A stretch of DNA of 64,000 bases from an uncultured Clostridia bacterium (GCA_946493765.1 CAMMAZ010000003.1:1-64000); one strand, 5' to 3'; shown: positions 26,152 to 36,368, counted from the stretch's first letter. The notes: a model not told the origin generated them from the sequence alone. Numbers and translations: made by a program.

Positions 26152-28659
26152 TTAAAGCATTTTTATCCACTTGAACTTGCGCTTGCCCCAGAAGCCCCGT
26201 CGTTGATAACAGTATTCACGAAAAGCGTTTACAAATGTTTTTGCCATTTGCACATCGGCATCCTCAATCGGGCCGTTGGCAAAACCGGCACGCAGGAAAA
26301 TGGCAAAGATCGGTTCGATCGGCTTTCCATATTCCTTTAAAAAGATGGGATATGCTTTGGAAAATGCATCCTGCAATGCCCGATACGATTTCTGTCGGCA
26401 ATCAAATCCGTCATTCTGCAACAGCTGCATCATGAAAATATAGGCGGCTTTGACCTGTTCTACACCTGTCCCCGACGACAAATTCCGTTTCCGTTTTTGA
26501 TGCACGTGGCGCAAAAGCAGACAATAAACGAAAATCAGAAGCAAAAGAACAAAGATCGCCGCAAATATGATCCACAATGCAAGAGGAGCTTTCTCCGGCT
26601 CATCATATTTTTGGTGATTATCGCCTCCATCACCATCCTCCAGCGGTACTTCAAGCTCTCCCTGTGCGCCGTTATCTCCCGGCTGCGGCTGCTGTCCAAC
26701 CCCCTCATCCAAGTCGGATTCAAATTCAGGATTGTCCTGTTCCATTGCCGGCGTTTCGCCTTGCTGTTCCAGGAGATCCCGCAAATCATCATATAAATTC
26801 GACATATATTCTGTGTAGGAAAAGCCGCCGTCATAATAGCCGGCCGTCACTTCGATCGGAATCCAACCCATTTCCTCGGTATAAATCTCAATCCATGCAT
26901 GCGCATTGGCATCGGTCACTTCCACGCGCTTATAGCCTGATAGGTTGGCCGTTTGCGACTGTGAAATCTGCTGGCTGCCCAGCACATAGCCCTCCACATA
27001 CCGGGTAGGTATACCGGCTGCCCGCAGCAGTACTGCTGCTGCTGTCGCATAATGTGCGGAATATCCTTTTTTCTGATCTACCAAAAAATGACGAATAAAA
27101 TCGGTGTCTCCGGGTAACTTTTGCACATATCTGGAAAAAGAAACGGTATCGCTTAGATAATCCCGCACAAAGTTCACCTTTTCCGACAGTGTCATCCCGT
27201 CTGTTTGCAGCATCACACCGGTAATGTCCTCTAACCCAGACGGGACAGACAGATAATGTCTATATACAAAATCAGTATATTGCTGCATCAAACTATTAAA
27301 TTTTTCATTTTGACGCAGTGGCGAAGCAACGACCGCATAAAGATCTGCTGCAGAAAAATATGCTTTATAAAAATAATCCGATTTGTCGTCACCTTGCGCA
27401 GAGGTATCATGCAATGCGGAAAAGCTGCTGTCCAGATAGGCGCCGTAGCTTAAATAGGTGTAATCCTTTTTACGGCGAAAGTCACTGAAGGTAAAGGTTC
27501 CGCTGGAAAACTTGGACTGGTTGGAATAAGCGTCGAGCATCGAACCGTTCACACCGGCTAAAATCAGATTTTGCTCTTCCAACGCGTCAAACAAATCCTG
27601 ATAAACATCGTAATCTTCAAAATCCTCCCAAGATCTGCCAGTATACATGCTGCCGACATAGCCTTTCAAATAAACCGGTTCGGCAGAATCCGGCATTTCT
27701 ACCGTGAAATAATGCCGGTTTTTGATTTTTGAATCCTCCAGCTGGTAAAGCCTGCCGTCCTTTAGACTGGCGTCCCGGTCGTTACCGGTGATATAATCAA
27801 AAATATTATTATATTCACTGATAAAGGTATTACGCAGATCGTTGAGTGAAGAAGTTCGTTCAAATCCCATAGAGATCAGCACCGAATGGCAAATGCAGAA
27901 AATCAGAAATACTGCTACCCCGCTGATAAACGCACTCAGCGCGTAATTGACACGCCGACGTTTTCCGGGCGCACCTTCGGTACTCTTCTTCCCGGCCTGA
28001 TTTTTGATCTTTACCTTTTTGCGGTTGGCAAAGTGCAAAATCAACGCTGCCGCCCAGCCGCCGAGCATCAAACCGAACGCATAGCTATTTGTTGCACAAC
28101 CGAATGCCGCGCCGACTTCAAAAAACGGAAAGGTAAAAAGGAAAACACCCAGAAAATTGGGACGCACCGAAATAAAAAAGCTGAGTCCCAGACAAACCAA
28201 TACTGCAAAATAACAAACGGCCACATTGGCGGCAAACTGCAAATCAGCACTGTTGTCCGCTAAGGCCGCGGGCGGGGTGTTTCCCATGGAACCCGCTATT
28301 ATTTTTCTGGAGCTGTCGATCAATGAAAACAGACCATTTTTCAAAGTCGGGAAAGCAACCAACCATGCGACAGCGGCAGCAATCAAAACACCTAATATCA
28401 AGTATTGTTTCTTTTCAATTTTGTAAAACAGCAATGTAAACAAAATGGACGTCGCCGTAATGGTGATCATGACCGGCAGGTCAAACAATTCCACACGCAT
28501 CATGGTGCAAAAGGTATATACGGCGCCGGTCAGGCACAGCATCACCGTCAGCATCTGTGCAAAAAGGGAGATAAAGGAGGACTTCGTTTTCACATTCGGA
28601 TCAGCAACCGGCAGAATATGCAGACCGCTGTCAAACAAAACAGTCGTTTGTTTTTTCAA
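26152..28659 (-). CDS. TgpA-like membrane protein with transglutaminase-like domain
   Basis: 835 residues: about seven membrane helices (40-270), an outside transglutaminase-like domain (about 480-650), one more helix (near 720), and a cytoplasmic DUF4129-like tail. The family normally has a Cys-His-Asp triad. Here the His is kept (NAHAW) but the position expected to be Cys is Ser in KKGYSAHYA, and the acid position reads GWIPIEVT with Glu. It may therefore be inactive as a protease or transglutaminase. TTG start with GGAGGGACGAC before it. Third gene of the MoxR operon. Confidence 0.85.
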   Translation of the reverse strand: MKKQTTVLFDSGLHILPVADPNVKTKSSFISLFAQMLTVMLCLTGAVYTFCTMMRVELFDLPVMITITATSILFTLLFYKIEKKQYLILGVLIAAAVAWLVAFPTLKNGLFSLIDSSRKIIAGSMGNTPPAALADNSADLQFAANVAVCYFAVLVCLGLSFFISVRPNFLGVFLFTFPFFEVGAAFGCATNSYAFGLMLGGWAAALILHFANRKKVKIKNQAGKKSTEGAPGKRRRVNYALSAFISGVAVFLIFCICHSVLISMGFERTSSLNDLRNTFISEYNNIFDYITGNDRDASLKDGRLYQLEDSKIKNRHYFTVEMPDSAEPVYLKGYVGSMYTGRSWEDFEDYDVYQDLFDALEEQNLILAGVNGSMLDAYSNQSKFSSGTFTFSDFRRKKDYTYLSYGAYLDSSFSALHDTSAQGDDKSDYFYKAYFSAADLYAVVASPLRQNEKFNSLMQQYTDFVYRHYLSVPSGLEDITGVMLQTDGMTLSEKVNFVRDYLSDTVSFSRYVQKLPGDTDFIRHFLVDQKKGYSAHYATAAAVLLRAAGIPTRYVEGYVLGSQQISQSQTANLSGYKRVEVTDANAHAWIEIYTEEMGWIPIEVTAGYYDGGFSYTEYMSNLYDDLRDLLEQQGETPAMEQDNPEFESDLDEGVGQQPQPGDNGAQGELEVPLEDGDGGDNHQKYDEPEKAPLALWIIFAAIFVLLLLIFVYCLLLRHVHQKRKRNLSSGTGVEQVKAAYIFMMQLLQNDGFDCRQKSYRALQDAFSKAYPIFLKEYGKPIEPIFAIFLRAGFANGPIEDADVQMAKTFVNAFREYCYQRRGFWGKRKFKWIKML

Positions 28660-28671
28660 AGTCGTCCCTCC

Positions 28672-29844
28672 TTAAAGTTCCTGCTGTTGCAGCGCGGCCA
28701 GTCGGTCGGCAGCATTCACGCAGACAAGATGCAGGTCCTCCACCGTGATATCCGCCGGATCCGACGCACAGATAACGGTACACAACGTTTTGGACAGCCG
28801 CAGATGCGAGAGCTTTTGCATGGCGGTTTGCGCGGTGTCGGGTGTGAAAAACAGCAGATTGGAAACAAAGGTTTTTTGCAGCTGCTGTTCCAAATCCACA
28901 ACCGTTTCGCCGTTATAAATCCCGTTGCCGAACAGAATTGCAACCGCTTCATATAAATCGTCAACGTCTTTAATGGTATAGCACATAAATTGCTGCTGCC
29001 GGGCGTTATACCAGCAGATCCGCTGGTATTTTTCCTGTTCCCCGAAGCAGCCGCAAATGGAAAACAATGCGTCGATAACCGTGTCCAGCCGCGACAAGCA
29101 GGCCGGGTCGTTGAAATCAACGCCCAGATCTACATAGAACAGCACCGATTCCGAAACCGGCAGCGAATAATCTTTGACCATTAAATCATTCGTTTTCGCG
29201 GAAAGCTTCCAGTGAATGCGGTTTAATTTATCGCCGCCGGCATATTCCCGGATTGCAAACACTTCCGACGGATCGTCACCCGGTTTGACCTTGGAAAACA
29301 CATCCGATTCCACCGATGTGAAGGCGTTCGGGCGCAGCGAAACCTCCAGCGGATACATTTCCGGAAAAACCAAAACCTCCGCCTGCTCCCGCACCTTTTT
29401 GGTTCTTTTAAACAAACGCATAAAATCATAAAACACGATTTTCTGCAGTTTTACCTCAACGCGACCCACATGATCGCTGGATAAGGCGAAAACGGTTTTT
29501 TTATTGGAAAACGGCGGCGCGCTGACGGTGAACCGACAGGTCTGCCGTGTCTGCAAAAACTGATTTTCCAAAGTTAAATGAATATCGATATTGATCACCG
29601 GGACCGGCGATCGATTTTGAATCTGCACCACGATCTGCGATTGCTGCGCTTTGCTCACCACACTGTTGTGCATCTCAATACGCACGCGTGTCAACAAGCT
29701 GGACAGCAAATGCAAAAGCAAAAGCAAAAAAGGCAGTGCGGCAATGACGAGCAAAAGCATCAGCGCCAATATATCTTTATACAAAACAAAGAAACAACAC
29801 GAAACGATGAGCGTTGCAATATAAATCAACCAATAGATGAGCAT
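28672..29844 (-). CDS. DUF58 protein with vWA-like fold
   Basis: 390 residues. Two N-terminal membrane helices (1-45), a beta-rich middle domain, and the DUF58 signature REYAGGDKLNRIHWKLSAK (about 202-220) before a vWA-like C-terminal half. DUF58 proteins are encoded with MoxR ATPases and transglutaminase-like membrane proteins as an assembly or chaperone set; the exact role is not established. 12 bases before the next gene. Confidence 0.88.
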   Translation of the reverse strand: MLIYWLIYIATLIVSCCFFVLYKDILALMLLLVIAALPFLLLLLHLLSSLLTRVRIEMHNSVVSKAQQSQIVVQIQNRSPVPVINIDIHLTLENQFLQTRQTCRFTVSAPPFSNKKTVFALSSDHVGRVEVKLQKIVFYDFMRLFKRTKKVREQAEVLVFPEMYPLEVSLRPNAFTSVESDVFSKVKPGDDPSEVFAIREYAGGDKLNRIHWKLSAKTNDLMVKDYSLPVSESVLFYVDLGVDFNDPACLSRLDTVIDALFSICGCFGEQEKYQRICWYNARQQQFMCYTIKDVDDLYEAVAILFGNGIYNGETVVDLEQQLQKTFVSNLLFFTPDTAQTAMQKLSHLRLSKTLCTVICASDPADITVEDLHLVCVNAADRLAALQQQEL

Positions 29845-29893
29845 GTTTGCTTTCTTTCCCTTTCAATTGATCTGGTTGCTGGTGTGGAATATC

Positions 29894-29930
29894 GGCCGCG
29901 CATTTCGATCAATCATCAAAACACGCGGCC
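29894..29930 (-). repeat. Inverted repeat between moxR and DUF58 genes
   Basis: GGCCGCG (29894-29900) pairs with CGCGGCC (29924-29930) across a 23-base loop in the only long gap of the operon. No U-run follows. It could slow or stabilise the transcript; function unknown. Confidence 0.4.
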
Positions 29931-29937
29931 AAACGTT

Positions 29938-30894
29938 TTATTTATTTTTTGCAACGGCAGGCGCGCCGACTGTTTTTAAAATATCCTCCAAAATACCCAC
30001 AGCACTCATTGACGCAGCCTTCGCTTTGGGGCTGAGAACCAAGCGATGCGCCGAAGCGTCGGCAAACACCGCTGCGACATCGTCGGGAATCACAAAATTC
30101 CGACCGGATAAAAATGCATGCGCACGCGCCAGCGCGGCAATGGAGAGCGAACCTCTGGGGCTGAGTCCCAGTTTTAAAAATTCATTCTCTCGGGTTTTGG
30201 CCGAAAGCTCGGCAATGTACCGGTAAATTTTATCATCGGTAAAGATATTTTCAACCGCCGCCTGCATTTCCATCACATCCTGAATCGTTGCAATGGATGC
30301 AACCGTGTCCAACGGATTGACACCCTGCCGGCTTTTTAAAATCGACACCTCGCTGATCGCATCCGGATACCCCATAGACAGACAAACGGTAAAGCGGTCC
30401 AACTGGGATTCCGGCAGCATCTGCGTACCTACCGATCCGATCGGATTTTCTGTTGCAATGACGATAAAGGGCTCCGGCAACACCCTTGTCACACCGTCGA
30501 CGGTAACACTGCCCTCCTCCATCATTTCAAGCAGCGCAGACTGCGTTTTGGAAGAGGTTCTGTTGATTTCGTCCGCCAAAAACAGGTTACAAAACGCCGC
30601 ACCCTGTTTATAAACGAACTTGCCGGTGTTTTTATCATACAGTGAAAAACCGGTGATATCGGTCGGCAGCACGTCCGGCGTGAACTGCACCCGGTTATAA
30701 GACAAGCTCATGGTTTTTGAAAACGCGAGCGCCAACGTGGTTTTACCGACGCCGGGAATATCCTCAAGCAGAATATGTCCTTTTGCAATCACAGCCGTTA
30801 AAATTTTCTCAATCACTTCATCTTTGCCCATCACGACTTTTTTGATTTCATTTTTAATATCTACCGCTTTTTGCAGCAATGCCGAATTTTCCAA
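29938..30894 (-). CDS. MoxR-family AAA+ ATPase
   Basis: 318 residues from a TTG at 30894, which has GGAGGAA seven bases upstream; the frame is open to 30990 but the extra part reads through the promoter. Walker A EDIPGVGKTT (about 42-51), Walker B LFLADEINR, sensor 1 IATENP and arginine-finger-like ESQLDRF are all present. MoxR ATPases act as chaperones for vWA proteins, consistent with the DUF58 partner 93 bases downstream. Confidence 0.92.
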   Translation of the reverse strand: MENSALLQKAVDIKNEIKKVVMGKDEVIEKILTAVIAKGHILLEDIPGVGKTTLALAFSKTMSLSYNRVQFTPDVLPTDITGFSLYDKNTGKFVYKQGAAFCNLFLADEINRTSSKTQSALLEMMEEGSVTVDGVTRVLPEPFIVIATENPIGSVGTQMLPESQLDRFTVCLSMGYPDAISEVSILKSRQGVNPLDTVASIATIQDVMEMQAAVENIFTDDKIYRYIAELSAKTRENEFLKLGLSPRGSLSIAALARAHAFLSGRNFVIPDDVAAVFADASAHRLVLSPKAKAASMSAVGILEDILKTVGAPAVAKNK

Positions 30895-30960
30895 TGCCTT
30901 GTTCCTCCGTTTACTGTTTGATCGTAACATTTTGTTGTTTGTGCATAATAATAGATATAA

Positions 30961-30990
30961 ATTATACCATACTTTACGAAAATATTTCAA
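30961..30990 (-). promoter_or_regulatory. MoxR operon promoter
   Basis: Minus-strand TTGAAA (30985-30990), 18-base spacer, TATAAT (30961-30966) with an upstream TG. Drives moxR, DUF58 and transglutaminase genes. Confidence 0.75.
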
Positions 30991-31039
30991 TTGTTCAAAT
31001 ATTCAAAATCACAAAACCAATTCTATGCAAGTTGACATT

Positions 31040-31073
31040 AAAAAAGCGGAGTACAAAAGTACTCCGCTTTTTT
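31040..31073 (-). terminator. gap terminator
   Basis: Perfect stem AGCGGAGTAC/GTACTCCGCT with flanking A and T runs, AAAA loop, 25 bases past the gap stop codon. Confidence 0.92.
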
Positions 31074-31097
31074 ACAAACATAAAGTTTTGGTTTTTG

Positions 31098-32114
31098 TTA
31101 TGCCAATTCAGCAAAATATTTGATGGTTCTGACCATCTGGCTGGTGTAGCTGTTTTCATTGTCATACCAAGCAACAACCTGCACCTGATACAGATCATCG
31201 TCGATCTTGGTGACCATGGTCTGTGTCGCATCAAACAGCGAACCATAGGTGATGCCGATGATATCAGAGGAAACCAGCGGCTCTTCGGTGTAGCCAAAGC
31301 TTTCGGAAGTTGCAGCTTTCATCGCAGCGTTGATACCGTCAACTGTGATATCTTTGCCTTTGACAACAGCGACAAGGATGGTTGTGGAACCGGTCGGAAC
31401 CGGAACACGCTGTGCGGAACCGATCAGTTTGCCGTTGAGTTCCGGAATAACCAGACCAATTGCTTTCGCAGCGCCTGTGGAGTTCGGAACGATGTTCACA
31501 GCAGCAGCACGTGCACGGCGCAGATCGCCTTTTCTGTGCGGGCCGTCCAGCACCATCTGGTCGCCAGTGAACGCATGGATGGTGGACATGATACCGCTCT
31601 GGATCGGTGCATATTTGTTCAGCGCATTTGCCATCGGCGCCAGGCAGTTGGTTGTGCAGGAAGCAGCGGAAATGATATTGTCATCTTTGGTCAATGTTTT
31701 TTCATTTACGCTGTAAACAATGGTCGGCAGATCATTGCCGGCAGGTGCGGAAATAACGACTTTCTTTGCACCGGCATCAATGTGCGCCTGTGATTTTTCT
31801 TTGGAGCAGTAAAAACCTGTGCATTCCAGAACGACGTCAACGCCAATTTCGCCCCAAGGAAGATTCTTTGCATCTTTTTCAGCATAGATCTTGATGGTTT
31901 TGCCATCGACTGTGATGCTGTCTTCACCGGCAGTCACTTTGTCGCAGAGCGCATATCTGCCCTGCGCAGAGTCATATTTCAGAAGGTGCGCCAGCATTTT
32001 CGGGCTGGTCAAATCGTTGATTGCAACGATTTCATAACCTTCTGCACCAAACATCTGTCTGAAAGCCAGACGGCCGATACGGCCAAAACCATTGATTGCA
32101 ACTTTAACTGACAT
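31098..32114 (-). CDS. gap: Glyceraldehyde-3-phosphate dehydrogenase
   Basis: NAD-dependent glycolytic enzyme of 338 residues. Rossmann motif INGFGRIGR (7-15), catalytic Cys in [12 protein letters not shown] (about 150-161), and the late [15 protein letters not shown]. Stands alone, with its own promoter and a strong terminator, rather than in a gap-pgk-tpi operon. Ribosome site TTGGAGGAA. Codon choice is biased toward frequent codons, as expected of a highly expressed gene. Confidence 0.97.
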   Translation of the reverse strand: MSVKVAINGFGRIGRLAFRQMFGAEGYEIVAINDLTSPKMLAHLLKYDSAQGRYALCDKVTAGEDSITVDGKTIKIYAEKDAKNLPWGEIGVDVVLECTGFYCSKEKSQAHIDAGAKKVVISAPAGNDLPTIVYSVNEKTLTKDDNIISAASCTTNCLAPMANALNKYAPIQSGIMSTIHAFTGDQMVLDGPHRKGDLRRARAAAVNIVPNSTGAAKAIGLVIPELNGKLIGSAQRVPVPTGSTTILVAVVKGKDITVDGINAAMKAATSESFGYTEEPLVSSDIIGITYGSLFDATQTMVTKIDDDLYQVQVVAWYDNENSYTSQMVRTIKYFAELA

Positions 32115-32152
32115 AATTCAAAATTCCTCCAATTTAAAAATTTCTGTTATTT

Positions 32153-32181
32153 ATTTTAAACCAAAAAAGCGGAAATTTCAA
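32153..32181 (-). promoter_or_regulatory. gap promoter
   Basis: Minus-strand TTGAAA (32176-32181), 17-base spacer, TAAAAT (32153-32158), about 40 bases before the gap ATG. Confidence 0.7.
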
Positions 32182-32266
32182 GTGTTTTTGTTAAATTTTT
32201 AACCCAGAGGAAAAAGTTTATACATTCGCCCTAATTCTTCCTTCCCCTTCACTTAAATTTCGTCGA

Positions 32267-32920
32267 TTATCTGCAAAAAACATGCCTGCCGATGGTAGTA
32301 ATGACCGGTCTTGACCGGATCCAGGAACTTTGGGCGGTCTTCGGATTATAATAATAAATCGCACCGCCGGAAGGATCCCACCCATTTAACGCGTCCTGCG
32401 CCGCTTTATAGGCGCTGTCGGCGACAGGCTGATTGATCTGTCCGTCTGTCATGCAGGTAAAGGCGCCTTTTTGATAGACCACCCCCGCGATGGTATCCGG
32501 GAAAGAAGCGTGCGACACGCGGTTTAAAATCACGGCGCCGACCGCAACCTGTCCCCGATACGTTTCCCCGCGGGCTTCTGCGGAAATCACACGGGCCAAC
32601 AAATTATAATCCGAGTTGGAATTGGAAGAATTGGAAGTTCCGGTCGGCAGCCCGATCGCGGCGAGGGTGTTTTTTCCGGCGATACCGTCTGCTGTCAAGC
32701 CATGTTTTTTCTGAAATTTGATGACGGCATTTTTGGTTTGGGTCCCATAGATCCCGTCGACATTACCGTTATAGTAGCCCCAGTCTTTCAATCGCGTTTG
32801 GATCTGCCGGACTTCATTCCCGCGCGAACCCATTTTAGATAGGGCTGCCGCATCACAAACACAGGAAAACAGCATAGATACTGTCAACAGCAAAATCAAA
32901 AACGCTTTGCATTTTTTCAA
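32267..32920 (-). CDS. SleB/CwlJ-type cell wall hydrolase with peptidoglycan-binding domain
   Basis: Likely spore-cortex-lytic enzyme or related peptidoglycan hydrolase. 217 residues from a TTG at 32920 (AAAGGAG nine bases upstream): signal peptide (1-28), PG_binding_1 domain (about 35-90, with GYYNGNVDGIYGTQT), a Ser/Asn linker, and a Hydrolase_2 domain (100-217) with the catalytic Glu in VISAEARGE. Longer in-frame reading to 33202 overlaps galE signals and is unlikely. SleB usually sits with YpeB, absent here. Confidence 0.88.
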   Translation of the reverse strand: MKKCKAFLILLLTVSMLFSCVCDAAALSKMGSRGNEVRQIQTRLKDWGYYNGNVDGIYGTQTKNAVIKFQKKHGLTADGIAGKNTLAAIGLPTGTSNSSNSNSDYNLLARVISAEARGETYRGQVAVGAVILNRVSHASFPDTIAGVVYQKGAFTCMTDGQINQPVADSAYKAAQDALNGWDPSGGAIYYYNPKTAQSSWIRSRPVITTIGRHVFCR

Positions 32921-33099
32921 GTCAAACAACTCCTTTTTCTGTCGCTCCTTTCCGGAGCAATGCATCATGCCGCTTTTTGCAATCCTATTGCCGATTTTCC
33001 GTTGCGGCTGTTTTCTATCATTTTTTCCATTTCGGTGTCCGATATTCCAAAAAAAGAAAATTGACGAAAAACACATGTTAAAAAACGCATTTTTTGTTA

Positions 33100-33128
33100 T
33101 TGACAAACGCGGCGGCGCATAATAAAAT
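33100..33128 (+). promoter_or_regulatory. galE promoter
   Basis: TTGACA (33100-33105), 17-base spacer, TAAAAT (33123-33128). Ribosome site AAAAGGAG follows at about 33141. Confidence 0.85.
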
Positions 33129-33155
33129 AAAGATAGTAAAAAAGGAGTTGATCTT

Positions 33156-34151
33156 TTGAAAATCTTAGTGACCGGTGGAACCGGTTTTATTGGCTCGCAC
33201 ACCTGCGTGGAACTGATCGAGTCGGGCTATGAGGTCGTCATCATCGACAATCTTTATAATTCGAGCGCGGATGTGATCGATAAAATTGAAAAGATCACCG
33301 GCGTTCGCCCTGTTTTCTATGAGGCGGACATTCGGGACGCGGATGCGTTGGATCGGATTTTCACCGCGCATGACATCGAGGCGGTGATCCATTTTGCCGG
33401 GTTGAAAGCCGTGGGTGAATCGGTGGAAAAACCGCTTTTATATTATGAGTGGAACATCGGCGGCACGGTGACGTTGCTGCAGCAGATGCAAAAACACGGC
33501 TGCAAAAATATTGTGTTTTCCTCCTCCGCTACCGTTTACGGCGCACCGAAATCCGTTCCGATCACTGAAGATTTTCCGTTATCGACCACCAATCCATATG
33601 GCAGCACAAAGCTGATGATCGAAAACATTTTGCAGGACGTGCATGTGTCGGATCCGTATTTCTGCGCGATTTTATTGCGGTATTTCAATCCGATCGGCGC
33701 GCATCCGAGCTATCTTTTAGGTGAAAAGCCGAACGGTATTCCCAACAACTTAATGCCACGCATCATTTGCGCCGCAAAGGGAGAAACCGAGGGGATCACC
33801 GTTTTCGGCACAGATTACGACACAAAGGACGGCACCGGCGTGCGCGACTACATCCATGTTGTCGATCTGGCGAAAGGCCATATCAAGGCGTTGCAAAAAA
33901 TCAACACCGGAAAAGTGCATATTTATAATCTCGGCACCGGCGTCGGCTATTCGGTTTTTGAACTGGTCGACACATTTAATAAAGTCAACGGCACCAATGT
34001 GAAAAAGATTATCTGCGACCGCCGACCCGGCGATATTGCCGAATGCTATGCAAATCCGCAAAAGGCTTTGGATGAGATCGGTTGGAAAGCGCAGCTCGGT
34101 ATTGAAGAGATGTGCAAAAGCTCATGGGAATTTGCAAAACACCAGGATTGA
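33156..34151 (+). CDS. galE: UDP-glucose 4-epimerase
   Basis: Interconverts UDP-glucose and UDP-galactose. 331 residues with NAD motif TGGTGFIGSHTCVE (6-19), catalytic Ser-Ser in VFSSSATVYG, and the YxxxK pair in NPYGSTK (about 147-153). TTG start with AAAAGGAG well placed. Alone in its transcript; its product could feed the glf mutase or recycle galactose released by the GH27 enzyme. Confidence 0.95.
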   Translation: MKILVTGGTGFIGSHTCVELIESGYEVVIIDNLYNSSADVIDKIEKITGVRPVFYEADIRDADALDRIFTAHDIEAVIHFAGLKAVGESVEKPLLYYEWNIGGTVTLLQQMQKHGCKNIVFSSSATVYGAPKSVPITEDFPLSTTNPYGSTKLMIENILQDVHVSDPYFCAILLRYFNPIGAHPSYLLGEKPNGIPNNLMPRIICAAKGETEGITVFGTDYDTKDGTGVRDYIHVVDLAKGHIKALQKINTGKVHIYNLGTGVGYSVFELVDTFNKVNGTNVKKIICDRRPGDIAECYANPQKALDEIGWKAQLGIEEMCKSSWEFAKHQD

Positions 34152-34175
34152 CGATAAAAAACAGCATACGAACGA

Positions 34176-34213
34176 TGGGACTGCCACGAATGTGACAGTC
34201 CCATTTTTGTTTT
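34176..34213. terminator. Terminator between galE and feoB
   Basis: 12-bp stem with one mismatch (34176-34187 with 34192-34203, loop GAAT), then TTTTTGTTTT on the plus strand. The two genes converge here. Confidence 0.88.
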
Positions 34214-36359
34214 AAAACAATCTTGCAATTGTTGTGAAGACAAAACAAACAACCATGCCGCAAATCGTTGGGATCGCAAAAGCCAACGCCGTCCATTTAA
34301 AACTTCCCGATTCCTTGTGAATGGTAATCAACGTTGTGGAACACGGCCAGTGCATCAAAGAGAACAGCATGGTGGAAATCGCGGTGATCCACGTCCACCC
34401 GTTTTCGACCAGCAACTGATGCAAAGTGTTAAGATCATCCATCTGCATGATATTGCCCTGCGCCAAATACGCCATGATCGCGATCGGCAGCACGATCTCA
34501 TTGGCGGGGATCCCCAAAATAAAAGCCATTAAAATCACACCGTCGAGCCCTAAAAGCCTTGCAAACGGATCCAAAAAGGAGGAGCAGTGATGCAGCAGCG
34601 ACAGATCGCCGACTTTGATGTTCGCCATCAGCCAGATCAGCAGACCGGCAGGCGCCGCGATCACGGCCGCGCGCCCCAGCACAAATAAAGTGCGGTCGAA
34701 AACGGAACGCAGGATCACCTTTCCGATCTGCGGACGCCGGTAAGGCGGCAGTTCCAAAGTGAAAGAGGATGCAACGCCCTTGAGTATTGTTTTGGAAAGC
34801 AATCGCGACACCACAAACGTCATGATAATACCGATCAGAATGATCCCCGTTAAAAACAGCGCGGATAAAAGCGAATTGAACAGCCCGCCGGACACACCGA
34901 TAAAAAAGATGGTAATCATGGTGATCATCATCGGGAACCGGCCGTTGCAGGGGACAAAATTGTTGGTCAGCATGGCAATCAGCCGTTCGCGCGGGGAATC
35001 GATGATCCTGCATCCGACAATACCGGCTGCATTGCATCCAAACCCCATGCACATGGAAAGCGCCTGCTTGCCGCAGGCACAGCACTTGCGGAAAGGTTTA
35101 TCAAGATTATAAGCGACCCGCGGCAGATAGCCTGCATCCTCTAAAAGGGTGAACAGCGGAAAGAAAATCGCCATCGGCGGCAGCATCACCGAAACGACCC
35201 AAGCCAGCACACGGTAAACGCCGAGCACCAGCATGCTGTGCAGCCATTCCGGCGCGCCCATGTAGGTAAACAGGTCGGTCAGCCGGTCTTCGATATAAAA
35301 CAATCCATCCGACAAAAAATCGGAAAGCACATTCGCGCCGGTGATGGTGATAAAGAAAATCAAAAGCAGTAGCGCGATCATCACCGGATATCCCGCCCAG
35401 CGGCTGGTCAAAATTTCATCCAGCCGGCGGTCAAACGCATTGTAATTCGATTTTTCATAGGTCACGGCATAAAAACAGATTTCCTCTGCTTTTTTTACAA
35501 TGCAGGAAACGATTTTATCTTTGATGTTGGATGCGCTGATCCCATTTGCTTTTAAAATAGCCTGCGCCGCTGCCAGCGCTTTTTGAACCTGCGGATCCTT
35601 TGTCAAATCTGTTTGCAGATGCGCCTGTAATTCGCGCAGCAGTGAATCGTCCCTATCGAGCAGCCGCAGACTCAGCCAACGCGCGTTGATTTTCCCCGCT
35701 GTCTTCTCCTGCAGGACCGGTTCCAAAACGGCGATCGCATCCTCGATCGGCTTTGAATAAGCAATGTGATAGGGCTGCGTTTGTGTTTTTGATGCAAATA
35801 GGCGGTCGAGCGCATCCGTTACAAAACACAGATTGCTTTTCTTGCGGGCGGTAATGCCGATCACCGGAACCTGCAGCCGTTGTGACAGTGTTTTAAGATT
35901 GATTTTGATGTGCTTGCGTTTGGCCTCGTCCATCAGATTCACACAAACGATCACTTTTTTTGAAATTTCAATGGTTTGCAGCACCAAATTCAAATTGCGT
36001 TCCAGGCAGGTTGCGTCGCAGACGACGACGGTGGCATCCGGCTGTCCGAAACAGATAAAATTCCGGGCAACCTCTTCTTCGGCGGAATGCGCCATCAGCG
36101 AATAGGTGCCGGGAATATCCACGAGAACATATGTATTTTCTTTTGTCTCGCAATAGCCCTGCGCATTGGATACCGTTTTGCCCGGCCAGTTACCGGTATG
36201 CTGATTCATACCGGTAAGGCCGTTGAAAACGGTGCTTTTCCCGACATTGGGATTGCCCGCAATGGCAATGACTTTATCCTGTGGGGTCTGCTTTTTGATT
36301 TCCAATCCCGAATCCACTGCATGGATCCCCGTTGATTTGCTGGTCAAGCCCATTTTCAA
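34212..36359 (-). CDS. feoB: FeoB, ferrous iron transporter
   Basis: Main membrane protein of Fe(II) uptake, 715 residues. N-terminal G domain: G1 GNPNVGKST (35-43), G3 DIPGTYS, G4 NLMD; then a GDI helical domain and about eight to ten membrane helices with two Gate (nucleoside recognition-like) domains. Likely TTG start at 36359 behind GGGGG; an ATG at 36353 is the alternative. Follows feoA by nine bases. No feoC is seen. Confidence 0.95.
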   Translation of the reverse strand: MKMGLTSKSTGIHAVDSGLEIKKQTPQDKVIAIAGNPNVGKSTVFNGLTGMNQHTGNWPGKTVSNAQGYCETKENTYVLVDIPGTYSLMAHSAEEEVARNFICFGQPDATVVVCDATCLERNLNLVLQTIEISKKVIVCVNLMDEAKRKHIKINLKTLSQRLQVPVIGITARKKSNLCFVTDALDRLFASKTQTQPYHIAYSKPIEDAIAVLEPVLQEKTAGKINARWLSLRLLDRDDSLLRELQAHLQTDLTKDPQVQKALAAAQAILKANGISASNIKDKIVSCIVKKAEEICFYAVTYEKSNYNAFDRRLDEILTSRWAGYPVMIALLLLIFFITITGANVLSDFLSDGLFYIEDRLTDLFTYMGAPEWLHSMLVLGVYRVLAWVVSVMLPPMAIFFPLFTLLEDAGYLPRVAYNLDKPFRKCCACGKQALSMCMGFGCNAAGIVGCRIIDSPRERLIAMLTNNFVPCNGRFPMMITMITIFFIGVSGGLFNSLLSALFLTGIILIGIIMTFVVSRLLSKTILKGVASSFTLELPPYRRPQIGKVILRSVFDRTLFVLGRAAVIAAPAGLLIWLMANIKVGDLSLLHHCSSFLDPFARLLGLDGVILMAFILGIPANEIVLPIAIMAYLAQGNIMQMDDLNTLHQLLVENGWTWITAISTMLFSLMHWPCSTTLITIHKESGSFKWTALAFAIPTICGMVVCFVFTTIARLF

Positions 36360-36368
36360 AGCATCCCC

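Noticed and set aside
30895-30990. N-terminal extension of the MoxR ATPase
   Set aside because: It would place coding sequence across the -10 and -35; the TTG at 30894 has a well-spaced GGAGGAA.
32921-33202. Long N-terminal extension of the SleB-type hydrolase
   Set aside because: It would bury the signal peptide and overlap the galE promoter and start; the TTG at 32920 gives a proper signal peptide.
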